40,655 bases of DNA from Clostridiaceae bacterium (GTDB lineage: Bacteria > Bacillota > Clostridia > Oscillospirales > QAMX01): the NCBI GenBank assembly GCA_018384365.1, contig JAHAYX010000011.1, positions 1 through 40,655 on the forward strand, in the 5' to 3' direction. Shown here piece by piece: positions 31,170 to 40,306 of the stretch. Numbering within the stretch: the stretch's first letter is position 1; every line of letters starts with the position of its first letter. The position numbers and the translations under genes were made by a program. The notes under the pieces were generated by a model. That model was not told the DNA's origin, did not search any database, and saw only the letters and a program-made list of their open reading frames with translations.

Positions 31170-33864
31170 AATACGAACGACGCGATTTCATTTCCTGCCA
31201 GTCCGACTTTGAAATCAAAAGCTGGCGCGGTTTGGCGCCGTCGAACGGGCCAATAATGCCGCGGCTTTCCATCTGATCAATGATGCGTGCTGCACGCGCA
31301 TAGCCCAGTTTCAGCTTGCGCTGCAGCATAGAGGCTGAGGCCTGTCCGGTCTGCATGACAACATCGACGGCCTCAAACAGCTTCTCATCCTCGTCCTCCT
31401 CGTCGTCATAACCGTCTCCGGCGTCAGAGGAAGCGCTGCGTTCCATATGCTCCATGATTTCGCTGGAGTACTCCGCGGTACCGGAACGCTTGATGTACTC
31501 CGTTACATCCTCCACTTCCGCAGACGAGAGGTAGCAGCCCTGCACACGCATGGGCTTGGGCATACCAAGCGGATTGAAGAGCATATCGCCTTTGCCGATC
31601 AGCTTTTCCGCGCCGCCGGTATCCAGGATAATGCGGGACTCCATCTGTGACGCAACCGCAAATGCGATTCGTGAGGGGATATTGGATTTCATCAAGCCCG
31701 TCAGAACATCGGCCGATGGACGCTGCGTTGCAATAATCAGGTGCATACCGGCCGCACGCGCTTTCTGTGCGATACGGCAGATACTCTCCTCAATTTCCTT
31801 GGCCGCCATCATCATGAGGTCGGCCAGCTCGTCAATGATGATCACAATGCGCGGCAGCGGATCCTCGCCCTTCCCCACCGCAATTTTATTAAAGGAATCC
31901 AAATCGCGCGCGCCATATTCAAACATCAGTTTATACCGGCGCTCCATTTCCACAACAGCCCAGTTCAGCGCGCCGGCGGCCTTTTTATAATCCGTTACAA
32001 CCGGAACGAGCAAGTGCGGAATCCCGTTGTAATTGCCCAATTCCACCATTTTGGGGTCAATCATGATGAGTTTGACCTCGCTGGGGGAAGCCCGGTAGAG
32101 TAGACTGATGATAATGGAATTGATGCACACGGATTTACCGGAACCAGTCGTACCGGCGATCAGCATATGCGGCATCTTTCCGATGTCTCCGATGATGCTG
32201 GTACCCGTAATGTCCTTGCCGAGCGCAAAAGCCAGTTTCGACTTGTTTTCGGCCATGGGGCGGGAGGTTAACACGTCACGCAGGAATACGGTCTGCACAA
32301 CCTTGTTCGGCACCTCAATGCCGACTGCTGATTTGTCCGGTATTGCCGCGATACGGACGCCGGAAGCGCCGAGAGCCAGCGCAATATCGTCCTGCAGAGC
32401 AGTCAGGCGGGAAAATTTCACGCCGCGATCCAACAGGATCTCATAGCGCGTAATAGACGGGCCGCGGATGACGTTGATAATCTGCGCCTCCACGCCAAAG
32501 CTGGAAAGCGTATCGGAAAGCTTGTGGGAACGGACGCGCAGTTCCTCTGTCACGTCGTCCTCCGGCACAAAATCATCCTCATGCAGCAGAGAAATCGGCG
32601 GAAAATCGTATTCGCGCTTTGCAGTTGCCTGCGCATGAGCCAGCGCTTCTTCCTCCGAGGGGGCATCCTCCGTCAGCTGATGGGTATCCACCACAACCGG
32701 ATCGTTTCCCGCGATCAGGGGCTGCAAGGGCACGCTCTCCGTCGGCACCTCCACAACGGGCACCACAGGCTCCTCCGCCTCCTCTGCGGCAGGCTCCACC
32801 TGCGGCTCCGGCTCCAGATCAAAGGGCGGTTCATCGTCCAGCTGGTCTTCAAGCTCACGCGGCGGCTCGTAGGCGGGTTCCTCATAGCTGATATCAATGG
32901 ACGGGGCAGGCACTTCCCCGCCGGCCGGTTCGGGCACAGGGTCGGAAACAGGCTTTTCGGGAGCAGGCGGTGCGACAGAATCCCGCCGCGGCGGTTGGTT
33001 GGGCCGTTCTGCGGATTTTTCCGGCAGCGGCGGCTCTGCTTCCAGGGGCAGATCGATCTCGCTGCGGCGACGCTGCGGTTTTTCCTGCTTTCCGACGACT
33101 TCCGCACGCGTCGGTTTGACACGTCTGGGCGGCAGCGGCGCAACGGCCTCGCGTTCGGGTTCCTCGTCCTCCTCAAAGGATTCATCATAGAAATCAACGG
33201 GTTCCCGGCGCAATTCCGCCTTCTCATGAACACCGATAAAGAATTCCAGAATCGTTTTGAGCTTGATATTGATGAAACGCAGCAGCAGGAGCGTAAACAA
33301 AATAAACGAAATAATCAACGCACCGACGTTTGACAGAGCCGCGGACAGTAATGCACCAATGCCTCCGGCAATTACGCCGCCGGACTGCCACGTCTTTCCC
33401 GTTTTGTAAAGCGTGGATATCACATGCTGCTCCAGCGACACATCCGCGAAAAGCAGATGAGCCAGCACGCCTACCATAACCGGGATCAGCATCGTTGTGA
33501 CGACGCGTCCGGCAATGGGCTTGCCGCGTGCAAACAGGATCGTTCCGCAAACAACCAGCAGCGCAAAGGGAAGGACATAGGCGCCAAAGCCTAAAAGCCC
33601 TTTGCAAAACGAATCAAGTGCCTCCAGCAGGAACCCCTTTACATTGAAAACGGCCAGCATGAGCACTAAAGACAGGAAAAAGGTGACAACCACCCAAACC
33701 TCGCGATGCTGATTCTCAATGCCCTTCGCCGGTGCTGCCTTACCGCGTCCGGTATTCTTTGCAGCAGGACGCCCGGAGCGGGCAGCCGTTTTTTTCGTCT
33801 GCGAGCCTTTGGCCGGTGCCTTTTTTGCAGTCGTTTTGGATTTTGATTTGGTCTGCGAAGCCAT
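31168..33864 (-). CDS. ftsK: FtsK/SpoIIIE DNA translocase
   Basis: The 898-residue membrane motor pumps DNA through the septum during division or sporulation. A Lys/Ala-rich basic start (1-50) leads to four or five membrane segments (about 53-200), then a long Pro/Glu/Asp-rich linker (about 205-430), the alpha domain, and the RecA-like motor with GTTGSGKS (571-578), IVIIIDELADLMM (Walker B, about 673) and IATQRPSADVLTG. The C-terminal winged helix (about 829-895) is the gamma domain that reads KOPS/SRS sites. SpoIIIE and FtsK cannot be told apart by eye; the presence of spoIVA shows a sporulating host. The ATG follows AAAGGAT, 25 bases after the uppP stop. Confidence 0.96.
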   Translation of the reverse strand: MASQTKSKSKTTAKKAPAKGSQTKKTAARSGRPAAKNTGRGKAAPAKGIENQHREVWVVVTFFLSLVLMLAVFNVKGFLLEALDSFCKGLLGFGAYVLPFALLVVCGTILFARGKPIAGRVVTTMLIPVMVGVLAHLLFADVSLEQHVISTLYKTGKTWQSGGVIAGGIGALLSAALSNVGALIISFILFTLLLLRFINIKLKTILEFFIGVHEKAELRREPVDFYDESFEEDEEPEREAVAPLPPRRVKPTRAEVVGKQEKPQRRRSEIDLPLEAEPPLPEKSAERPNQPPRRDSVAPPAPEKPVSDPVPEPAGGEVPAPSIDISYEEPAYEPPRELEDQLDDEPPFDLEPEPQVEPAAEEAEEPVVPVVEVPTESVPLQPLIAGNDPVVVDTHQLTEDAPSEEEALAHAQATAKREYDFPPISLLHEDDFVPEDDVTEELRVRSHKLSDTLSSFGVEAQIINVIRGPSITRYEILLDRGVKFSRLTALQDDIALALGASGVRIAAIPDKSAVGIEVPNKVVQTVFLRDVLTSRPMAENKSKLAFALGKDITGTSIIGDIGKMPHMLIAGTTGSGKSVCINSIIISLLYRASPSEVKLIMIDPKMVELGNYNGIPHLLVPVVTDYKKAAGALNWAVVEMERRYKLMFEYGARDLDSFNKIAVGKGEDPLPRIVIIIDELADLMMMAAKEIEESICRIAQKARAAGMHLIIATQRPSADVLTGLMKSNIPSRIAFAVASQMESRIILDTGGAEKLIGKGDMLFNPLGMPKPMRVQGCYLSSAEVEDVTEYIKRSGTAEYSSEIMEHMERSASSDAGDGYDDEEDEDEKLFEAVDVVMQTGQASASMLQRKLKLGYARAARIIDQMESRGIIGPFDGAKPRQLLISKSDWQEMKSRRSY

Positions 33865-33889
33865 ATGTATCGAATCCTTTTATTTTTAA

Positions 33890-34714
33890 TCAGAAAATCA
33901 GGCTGACAAGAATGCTTACAAGCCCGATCAACGTGCAATACAACACGAACGGACGGAAGCTGCGGCGTTTCACCAACATATTCATGAATTTAATCGCCGC
34001 AATCCCGGAAAGCGATGCAACAAGCACACCGACAATGCACGGTGCAATCAATGCCGGATCCAATCCCTCCTGCATCGCGTCCACAACCGAGAAGATATTG
34101 GCGCCCAGTATGACGGGAATAGACATGATGAAGGCAAACTTCACTGCAAACGCACGGGAAAATCCGCGCAGCGCCCCGCCGGTCAGCACCGTTCCGGAGC
34201 GGGAAATGCCCGGGATGATCGCCACAAGCTGCATCGCGCCAATCGTCAGCGCGTCGCGCCACGTTGCCGTGGATGCATCCTTCCGGCCAAACCCGTGCAT
34301 ATCCGTCACAACCAGCAAAACAGCGGTGATCAGCAGCATAAAGCCAACCAGCAGCGTTGAACTGAACAGGCTCTCGATCGTATCGTTCAGGAAAACGGCC
34401 ACGACCATAGGAATTGTCGCAAGGATCACCATGATCATCTGGCGGCGCATCGGGGTCTTGTTGATATTGGGCTTGCCGCGGAAAAGATCGCGCAGCAGAG
34501 AGAAAAACTCACGGATCATGCCCACGATATCATTCCAGAAGCAAATGAAAACAGAAACCAGCGTGCCGAAATGAAGCAGCACACTAAAAAGCAAGCCCTG
34601 TTCCTCGATTCCGAACATGGCCTGCAAAAGAGTCAGATGGCCCGAACTTGAAACCGGTAAAAATTCAGTCAGTCCCTGTACCAAGCCGAGGACTGCGGCT
34701 TCCCATATTGTCAT
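33890..34714 (-). CDS. uppP: Undecaprenyl-diphosphatase
   Basis: The 274-residue membrane protein (BacA/UppP) recycles the lipid carrier for peptidoglycan by removing a phosphate from undecaprenyl diphosphate. It has GLTEFLPVSSSGHL (the conserved E and S residues near residue 13) and IIPGISRSGTVLTGGAL with the catalytic Arg/Ser loop, and eight or so membrane spans. The ATG at 34714 follows GGAGGGG; the frame starts nine codons earlier but lacks a site. It is the first gene of a unit with ftsK. Confidence 0.96.
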   Translation of the reverse strand: MTIWEAAVLGLVQGLTEFLPVSSSGHLTLLQAMFGIEEQGLLFSVLLHFGTLVSVFICFWNDIVGMIREFFSLLRDLFRGKPNINKTPMRRQMIMVILATIPMVVAVFLNDTIESLFSSTLLVGFMLLITAVLLVVTDMHGFGRKDASTATWRDALTIGAMQLVAIIPGISRSGTVLTGGALRGFSRAFAVKFAFIMSIPVILGANIFSVVDAMQEGLDPALIAPCIVGVLVASLSGIAAIKFMNMLVKRRSFRPFVLYCTLIGLVSILVSLIF

Positions 34715-34771
34715 AAATCCCCTCCGGTGCTTTTTATTCACAGTGTATGCAGAAAAGTGGTTTACATATTC

Positions 34772-34800
34772 ATTTTACAACGTCTGAACGCATTCGTCAA
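34772..34800 (-). promoter_or_regulatory. Sigma-A promoter of uppP-ftsK
   Basis: On the minus strand TTGACG (34800-34795), 17 bases, TAAAAT (34777-34772). Confidence 0.8.
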
Positions 34801-34810
34801 TCGAAAAAAA

Positions 34811-34849
34811 GAAAAATTCCCCATGCCGCCGTTTTTGCGGCATGGGGAA
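34811..34849 (-). terminator. Terminator of hom-glyA
   Basis: TTCCCCATGCCGC (34817-34829) pairs with GCGGCATGGGGAA (34837-34849). On the minus strand it runs into TTTTTC and further T's. Confidence 0.95.
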
Positions 34850-34865
34850 CGCACTGACTTTGGTT

Positions 34866-36110
34866 TCAATCAGCCACAGGGAAACGTGCGCACAGCTCCG
34901 TCACAGCGTTGCGGATATAGTCGGCATTGCCGTCAAAATCCGCCGCAGCACGATAAATGAGGTCCGCCAGCAGTTCCATCTCCGGCTCGCGGAAGCCACG
35001 AGTCGTGACGGCCGGCGTACCAACACGGATGCCGGAGGTGTAAGCAGGCTTCTGCGGGTCATTTGGAATTGCATTTTTGTTGACAGTGATGTAAACGTCG
35101 TCCAAACGGCGCTGCATTTCCTTGCCCGTCACGTTGAAGTTGCGCAGGTCAACCAGCATAAGATGGTTGTCCGTGCCGCCGGAAACCAGACGGAAACCCT
35201 TTTCCGTCAGTTTATCCGCCAGGAAAGCGGCATTTTTCACAATCTGCTGCTGATAGGTCTTGAATTCCGGCTTCAGCGCTTCGCCAAAGCAGACAGCCTT
35301 CGCCGCAATGATATGCATCAGCGGACCGCCCTGTGTGCCCGGGAAAACGGCCTTGTCGATTGCCTTGGCCAGTTCTTCGCGGCAGAGGATCATGCCGCCG
35401 CGCGGGCCGCGCAGTGTTTTATGCGTGGTGGTAGTGACAACATCGGCATACGGGATGGGGCTCTGGTGCAGACCGGCCGCGACAAGTCCCGCGATGTGTG
35501 CCATATCCACGAAGAGATAGGCGCCAACCGACTTTGCAATCTCCGCAAATTTATCAAACCGGATCTCACGCGGGTATGCGGATGCGCCGGCGATAATCAT
35601 TTTCGGTTTTGTCTGCTGGGCAAGATCATAAACCTGGTCGTAATTGATTTCCTCCGTTTCGTCATCCACGCTGTACGGCACAATATTGTACTGTGCGCCG
35701 GAAAAATTGACCGGACTGCCATGCGTCAGATGGCCGCCGTGCGCCAGACTCATGCCCATAACGGTGTCGCCCGGCTTCACAAGAGCGAAATACACCGCCG
35801 CGTTTGCCTGTGCGCCGGAATGCGGCTGCACATTGGCGTGCTCCGCACCGAAGATCTCCTTCGCGCGTGCAATGGCAATACGTTCCACCTTGTCGACTTC
35901 TTCGCAGCCGCCGTAGTAACGGCGTCCCGGATAACCCTCGGCGTATTTATTGGTCAAAACCGTAGCCATAGCCGCCATAACAGCGGGACTGACAAAGTTT
36001 TCGGACGCAATCAGCTCTACATTGCGTACCTGACGGGCATATTCGCCCTTTATCGCAGTTCCGACCTCCGGGTCGGCCGCGCTGATGAGTTCCATCATAT
36101 CCTGAATCAT
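34866..36110 (-). CDS. glyA: Serine hydroxymethyltransferase
   Basis: The 414-residue PLP enzyme interconverts serine and glycine with tetrahydrofolate and supplies one-carbon units. [32 protein letters not shown], the Asp of [19 protein letters not shown] and the PLP-binding Lys in [14 protein letters not shown] are all present. The ATG at 36110 follows AAAGGAGAG; the frame extends upstream only through the end of hom. It is the second gene of a unit with hom, 25 bases behind it. Confidence 0.97.
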   Translation of the reverse strand: MIQDMMELISAADPEVGTAIKGEYARQVRNVELIASENFVSPAVMAAMATVLTNKYAEGYPGRRYYGGCEEVDKVERIAIARAKEIFGAEHANVQPHSGAQANAAVYFALVKPGDTVMGMSLAHGGHLTHGSPVNFSGAQYNIVPYSVDDETEEINYDQVYDLAQQTKPKMIIAGASAYPREIRFDKFAEIAKSVGAYLFVDMAHIAGLVAAGLHQSPIPYADVVTTTTHKTLRGPRGGMILCREELAKAIDKAVFPGTQGGPLMHIIAAKAVCFGEALKPEFKTYQQQIVKNAAFLADKLTEKGFRLVSGGTDNHLMLVDLRNFNVTGKEMQRRLDDVYITVNKNAIPNDPQKPAYTSGIRVGTPAVTTRGFREPEMELLADLIYRAAADFDGNADYIRNAVTELCARFPVAD

Positions 36111-36135
36111 AAGAAGCACTCTCCTTTGAAAAGAA

Positions 36136-37356
36136 TCAGTCAAGAATACGAATCCGGGACTGCTGCACAGCACCGTCTGCGCAGAGCCGGTCAATCTTAC
36201 GCTCCACATCGCGCGCAGAAGCGGGATCCGTGATAAACGCGGTATATTCCGGCGTTTCCGTCACCGACTGTGCATGCGGGAATACGGCCAGCACCTGTGC
36301 TGCCGTGCAGTTTCCCAGACGCACGCAGTAGCGGTAGATCATCTCGTTTGTATCGGCGACAAAATCCGGCGCATCGTCGGACCAGTCGATAAATTTCCGG
36401 GAAACCAGATGCTTTGCCGCATCAATCACGTCTGCGGCAACGGCGCTCGCCGTCGGCAGCTTACCGGCGCCTCGGCCATAGAACATCACTTCGTCAATGG
36501 CATTTCCGATGACTACAATCCCATTGAACACGCCGCTGACGCCCGCAAGCGGACGCTCCATCGGTACCAGATGCGGCGCGACCAGGATATTGATGCGTCC
36601 ATCGTCCCGGCGAACCACGCGGCCCAGCAGTTTGATAACATAGCCGGCATCTTTGGCGTACTGCATATCCTGCTGCGTGATGCCGGAAATTCCCTCCGTT
36701 GTGACGGCAGAGGGTGCAATATGATGTCCAAATGCCAGATCGGCCAGAATACAGATTTTCCGGCACGCATCCGGACCATCAATATCCGCAGAGGGATTTG
36801 CCTCGGCATAGCCGTTTTCCTGCGCTTCCTTCAGGGCTGTTTCCAGCGCCACGCCGTCCTTCTGCATACGCGTGAGGATATAGTTCGTCGTCCCGTTCAG
36901 CACGCCGGTGATTTCGTGGATATCGTTTGCGGAAAGGCACTGCGTCAGCGGTCGGATAATCGGGATACCGCCGCCAACCGACGCTTCAAACAGATAGTTC
37001 ACATTTTTTTCACGCGCCAGTTTGATCAGTTCCGCGCCCCGTTCGGCAACCAGTTCCTTATTCGACGTCACAACGCTTTTTCCGGCCAGAAGCGCGCGCT
37101 TTGTATAGTCATACGCCACACGCAGACCGCCTATCGTTTCCACAACAATCCGGATTTCCGGATCGTTTTCGATAACGGAAAAATCGTGGATTACTTTATC
37201 CGCAAAAGGGCTTTCCGGAAAATCACGGATATCCAAAATATATTTCAGTTCGATCGTGTCGGCAGCGTGCGCATTGATGGTTTGCGCATTCTGGCTTAAA
37301 ACCTCCGCAACACCTGTTCCAACTGTACCGAATCCCAATATTGCAAGTTTGACCAC
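36136..37356 (-). CDS. hom: Homoserine dehydrogenase
   Basis: The 406-residue enzyme reduces aspartate semialdehyde to homoserine, the branch to threonine and methionine. [16 protein letters not shown] (NAD(P) fold), [28 protein letters not shown] and the [13 protein letters not shown] signature, plus [13 protein letters not shown], are all canonical. A C-terminal stretch (about 330-400) is an ACT-like tail. Start is the GTG at 37354-37356, after GGGAGAGGGA; an upstream TTG (37386) is less likely. It precedes glyA. The leader holds a 13-bp palindrome that may be an operator. Confidence 0.95.
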   Translation of the reverse strand: MVKLAILGFGTVGTGVAEVLSQNAQTINAHAADTIELKYILDIRDFPESPFADKVIHDFSVIENDPEIRIVVETIGGLRVAYDYTKRALLAGKSVVTSNKELVAERGAELIKLAREKNVNYLFEASVGGGIPIIRPLTQCLSANDIHEITGVLNGTTNYILTRMQKDGVALETALKEAQENGYAEANPSADIDGPDACRKICILADLAFGHHIAPSAVTTEGISGITQQDMQYAKDAGYVIKLLGRVVRRDDGRINILVAPHLVPMERPLAGVSGVFNGIVVIGNAIDEVMFYGRGAGKLPTASAVAADVIDAAKHLVSRKFIDWSDDAPDFVADTNEMIYRYCVRLGNCTAAQVLAVFPHAQSVTETPEYTAFITDPASARDVERKIDRLCADGAVQQSRIRILD

Positions 37357-37390
37357 GCGATCCCTCTCCCATCCAGTTTTCTGCAAACCA

Positions 37391-37403
37391 TGACAACTTG
37401 TCA
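37391..37403. promoter_or_regulatory. Palindrome TGACAA-C-TTGTCA in the hom leader
   Basis: Two perfect 6-bp arms with one central base lie between the hom -10 box and its start codon, where a repressor could act. The cognate protein is unknown. Confidence 0.55.
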
Positions 37404-37423
37404 GAGTTTAGCATTTCCTGTCC

Positions 37424-37452
37424 ATTATACTTACTTATGATAGCACATTAAA
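37424..37452 (-). promoter_or_regulatory. Promoter of hom-glyA
   Basis: On the minus strand TTTAAT (37452-37447), 17 bases and a perfect TATAAT (37429-37424). The -35 is weak, so an activator or a partly hidden promoter is possible. Confidence 0.65.
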
Positions 37453-37530
37453 GTGTAATACGCAATAGACACTTTGACGAAATCATCAAGCCCCGGTTTA
37501 TCTGTATTGGATCTGTCAAGAATCTGATTG

Positions 37531-37559
37531 TTGAATTTTTTACCCGCGCGCGTTATACT
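37531..37559 (+). promoter_or_regulatory. Promoter of the YtvI-like gene
   Basis: TTGAAT (37531-37536), 17 bases, TATACT (37554-37559): sigma-A-like. A sporulation sigma site was looked for and not clearly found. Confidence 0.7.
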
Positions 37560-37598
37560 GAAAAAAACTCCCTGAACGGTTAGAAAGGAGTGGAATCT

Positions 37599-38741
37599 AT
37601 GCCAGAAAACCGGCATCTGCGGTTTTTATTGATTTTGCTGTATGTGATACTGGGCGTTGCGGCTGCTTACCTCATAATCAAATATGTACTGAAATGGCTT
37701 CTGCCATTCGTGATTGCCTGGATCATTGCCGCGCTTTTAAAGCGTCCCACGACATATTTGACAAAGAAGCTGCATCTTTCGCGTGGGCTTGTCTCCATAC
37801 TCATGGTCATTTTTGTCTACGGCGTAGTCGGAACCGGGCTTGGGATCCTGATTTCCTTCCTGATCGGTCAGCTGCGTTCTTTCGCTGCCGACCTGCCGAA
37901 CTATCTTTCCTCACTTCCGCAAGTACTGAACCAGCTTTGGGCCGATCTGATTTCCCTGGTGCAGAAGCTGCCGGCGGTGGTAAGCGAGCCGATTCTCAAT
38001 TTTATCGATTCTTTGGTTTCCGGCGTTTCCGCGCCTTCCATGAGCGTTGGATCCGTGTTCGGAACGGTCAAATCCGTTGCCTTTTCCATACCGGCCATTC
38101 TCATTTTCACCATCGCGATGCTGCTTTCCACCTTCTATCTGCTGAAGGATTTTGACCGCGTCATGGCCTTTCTGGCCGCACAGATACCCGATCGCATACT
38201 GGAAAGTGCCTCCCGCCTGAAAGATCATATGCTCACCACGCTGGGACGCTGGTTTCGTGCTATGGGCATCATCATCCTGATCACCTTCACGGAGCTGACC
38301 ATCGGCTTCCTCATTCTGGATTTCGACTACGCCGTTTTGCTGGCGGCGCTGGTCGCGCTGATTGACGCGCTGCCGGTTTTCGGCACCGGCACAGTCTTAA
38401 TCCCCTGGGCTATTTACCTTCTGCTGACAGGGGAGATTTCGCGCGGGCTATATATGCTGCTGCTTTATGGAATCATTACCGTAATCCGCAATATCATCGA
38501 GCCGCGTATTCTCGGCGATCATATCGGCCTGAATCCGCTCGTCATGCTCATCTGCTTCTATCTCGGATACGTGACCCTGGGCCTGATCGGAATGTTTGTC
38601 CTGCCCGTCACGCTTGTCTGTCTGGACAAACTGCAGGAGTGGGGCTATATCCACTTATGGCGCGTACCGGACCCTGTGCCGGAGGAGGAACCGCCTACTA
38701 AAAAGCACCATTTCCCTTTTCGCCGCGGAAAAGGCGCATAA
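37599..38741 (+). CDS. ytvI: AI-2E family membrane protein, YtvI-like (sporulation)
   Basis: The 380-residue protein has seven or eight membrane segments and the AI-2E/UPF0118 layout: paired helices at about 10-50, a soluble stretch with LSSLPQVLNQLWADLISL (about 105-125), and the C-terminal half with LLAALVALIDALPVFGTGTVLIPWAIYLLLTGE, TVIRNIIEPRILGDHIGLNPLVML, the family's best conserved part. Clostridial members of this length are usually named YtvI, a sporulation integral membrane protein; convergence with spoIVA supports this but does not prove it. The ATG at 37599 has AAAGGAG eight bases before; the frame opens nine bases earlier at GTG. The C-terminal tail is basic (HHFPFRRGKGA). Confidence 0.8.
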   Translation: MPENRHLRFLLILLYVILGVAAAYLIIKYVLKWLLPFVIAWIIAALLKRPTTYLTKKLHLSRGLVSILMVIFVYGVVGTGLGILISFLIGQLRSFAADLPNYLSSLPQVLNQLWADLISLVQKLPAVVSEPILNFIDSLVSGVSAPSMSVGSVFGTVKSVAFSIPAILIFTIAMLLSTFYLLKDFDRVMAFLAAQIPDRILESASRLKDHMLTTLGRWFRAMGIIILITFTELTIGFLILDFDYAVLLAALVALIDALPVFGTGTVLIPWAIYLLLTGEISRGLYMLLLYGIITVIRNIIEPRILGDHIGLNPLVMLICFYLGYVTLGLIGMFVLPVTLVCLDKLQEWGYIHLWRVPDPVPEEEPPTKKHHFPFRRGKGA

Positions 38742-38758
38742 AAACCCGCAATTCCTGC

Positions 38759-38807
38759 AAAAAGACCCCAACTGACAGCCTGTGCTGGCTCAGCCGGGGT
38801 CTTTTTT
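38759..38807. terminator. Bidirectional terminator between ytvI and spoIVA
   Basis: AAAAAGACCCC (38759-38769) pairs with GGGGTCTTTTT (38796-38806), with an inner CTGA/TCAG and GCC/GGC arm. It is flanked by A's and T's on the two sides. Confidence 0.9.
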
Positions 38808-38822
38808 GTTGATCAGGTTTTC

Positions 38823-40295
38823 TCAGAGGATAATGCAAATCAAGCCGCCGCTTCCTTCGTTGATAATGCGCTGAATGGTTTCGCGCAGTTTATTCCGTGC
38901 TTCGTCCGGCATATGGTTCAGCTTCGCGTTCAGGCCCTCCGTCACAAGTTCGTGCAGAGATTTCCCAAAAATGTTCGACTGCCAGATCCGCCCGGTATCG
39001 CCCTCAAATTCCTTCATCAGATATTGCACCAGTTCCTCGCTCTGGCGCTCGGAACCGACGGCCGGCGAAACTTCCGTTTCAATATCCGCGCGGATTAAGT
39101 GGATGCTGGGTGCGCTGGCGCGCAGCCGCACGCCAAACCGGCCTCCCTGACGGACAAGCTCCGGTTCCTCCAGCGTCAGTTCCTCCTGTTCCGGCATGAC
39201 AATGCCGTACCCTACGCTGCGGACACGGTCCAGGGCCGGCGCAATGCGGTCATACTCCCGTTTCGCGGCAGAAAGTTCCCGCAAAAGCGGAATAATCTCG
39301 CTCTCGTCGTGAATTTCTATGCCGGCTTCTTCTTCGATAATGCCATAATACACCTCCTGCGGAATATCGATTGACGCAACCGCGGTGCCGCAGCCCAGAT
39401 CAATCGACTCCACCCGCGCACCGCTGATATAGGGACAGGAAACCAGCGAGGCAGCCATGGGATACAGGCTGCGCAGGCAATCCACATTCCGGGCTGCGGA
39501 GAGGATGCTTCCGTAAATGGCGGCTTTCACCGCATGATCTTCCCCGAGGCCAGACGCCCACGAAGGCAGCACCAGTCCCAGTTCCTTCATCGGGAATTCA
39601 TACAGCACGGATTTCAGGATCTCCATAACGCCATGCTCGTCAAGCGAAAGGCAGTTGACGGCGCGGCATGAGACATTATATTTTTCCGTAATTTCTTCGC
39701 AGAGTCCTCTCGCTGCATCCCCTTCCGGGTTGCGGGAGTTCACAAGAACCAGAAATGGCTTCCCAATGGCCTTCAGCTCAGAAATCACCCGCTCCTCCGC
39801 CTCGAGATAGTCCTGGCGGTCGATTTCCGTGATGCTGCCGTCCGTTGTGATGACAAGGCCGATCGTGGAATGTTCTGTAATGACCTTTCTGGTTCCGATT
39901 TCCGCGGCTTCCGCCATGGGAATCTCCTGTTCCGACCAGGGCGTCATCACCATGCGCGGCAGATCGTCCTCCAACTGCCCCAGCGCGCCGTCTACCATGT
40001 ACCCGACGCAGTCAATTAATCGCACTTTCATGGAAGCGCTGCCGTCCAGCTTGATTTCAACGGCCTCCTCCGGCACAAATTTCGGTTCCGCCGTCATGAT
40101 TGTGCGTCCGGAGCCGGACTGCGGCAGTTCGTCACGCGCGCGTTCGCGCATATACATATTTTCGATCTTCGGCAGGACCACGCAGTCCATGAAACGCTTG
40201 ATAAATGTGGATTTTCCCGTCCGGACCGGACCAACAACGCCGATATAAATATCTCCCCCGGTACGTTCCGCAATCTGCTGATAAATGTGTTCCAT
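38823..40295 (-). CDS. spoIVA: Stage IV sporulation protein A
   Basis: The 490-residue ATPase polymerises on the forespore surface and forms the base of the spore coat. GPVRTGKST (residues 22-30) is the Walker A motif, VRLIDCVGYMVDGALG holds the switch/Walker B-like region, and the C-terminus GGLICIIL is the characteristic membrane-attachment end. The length matches SpoIVA (about 492). The ATG at 40293-40295 follows GAGGTG; the open frame extends upstream, overlapping the LysM gene in another frame. It is the second gene of a unit with the LysM gene. Confidence 0.97.
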   Translation of the reverse strand: MEHIYQQIAERTGGDIYIGVVGPVRTGKSTFIKRFMDCVVLPKIENMYMRERARDELPQSGSGRTIMTAEPKFVPEEAVEIKLDGSASMKVRLIDCVGYMVDGALGQLEDDLPRMVMTPWSEQEIPMAEAAEIGTRKVITEHSTIGLVITTDGSITEIDRQDYLEAEERVISELKAIGKPFLVLVNSRNPEGDAARGLCEEITEKYNVSCRAVNCLSLDEHGVMEILKSVLYEFPMKELGLVLPSWASGLGEDHAVKAAIYGSILSAARNVDCLRSLYPMAASLVSCPYISGARVESIDLGCGTAVASIDIPQEVYYGIIEEEAGIEIHDESEIIPLLRELSAAKREYDRIAPALDRVRSVGYGIVMPEQEELTLEEPELVRQGGRFGVRLRASAPSIHLIRADIETEVSPAVGSERQSEELVQYLMKEFEGDTGRIWQSNIFGKSLHELVTEGLNAKLNHMPDEARNKLRETIQRIINEGSGGLICIIL

Positions 40296-40306
40296 TCCCT
40301 GACACC

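Noticed and set aside
34842-36233. 463-codon plus-strand frame opposite glyA
   Set aside because: Shadow of glyA; glyA has all catalytic motifs and a good start on the other strand.
37357-37530. Glycine, SAM or T-box riboswitch before hom-glyA
   Set aside because: The leader is short and only the 13-bp palindrome stands out; no aptamer-like set of helices or conserved core.
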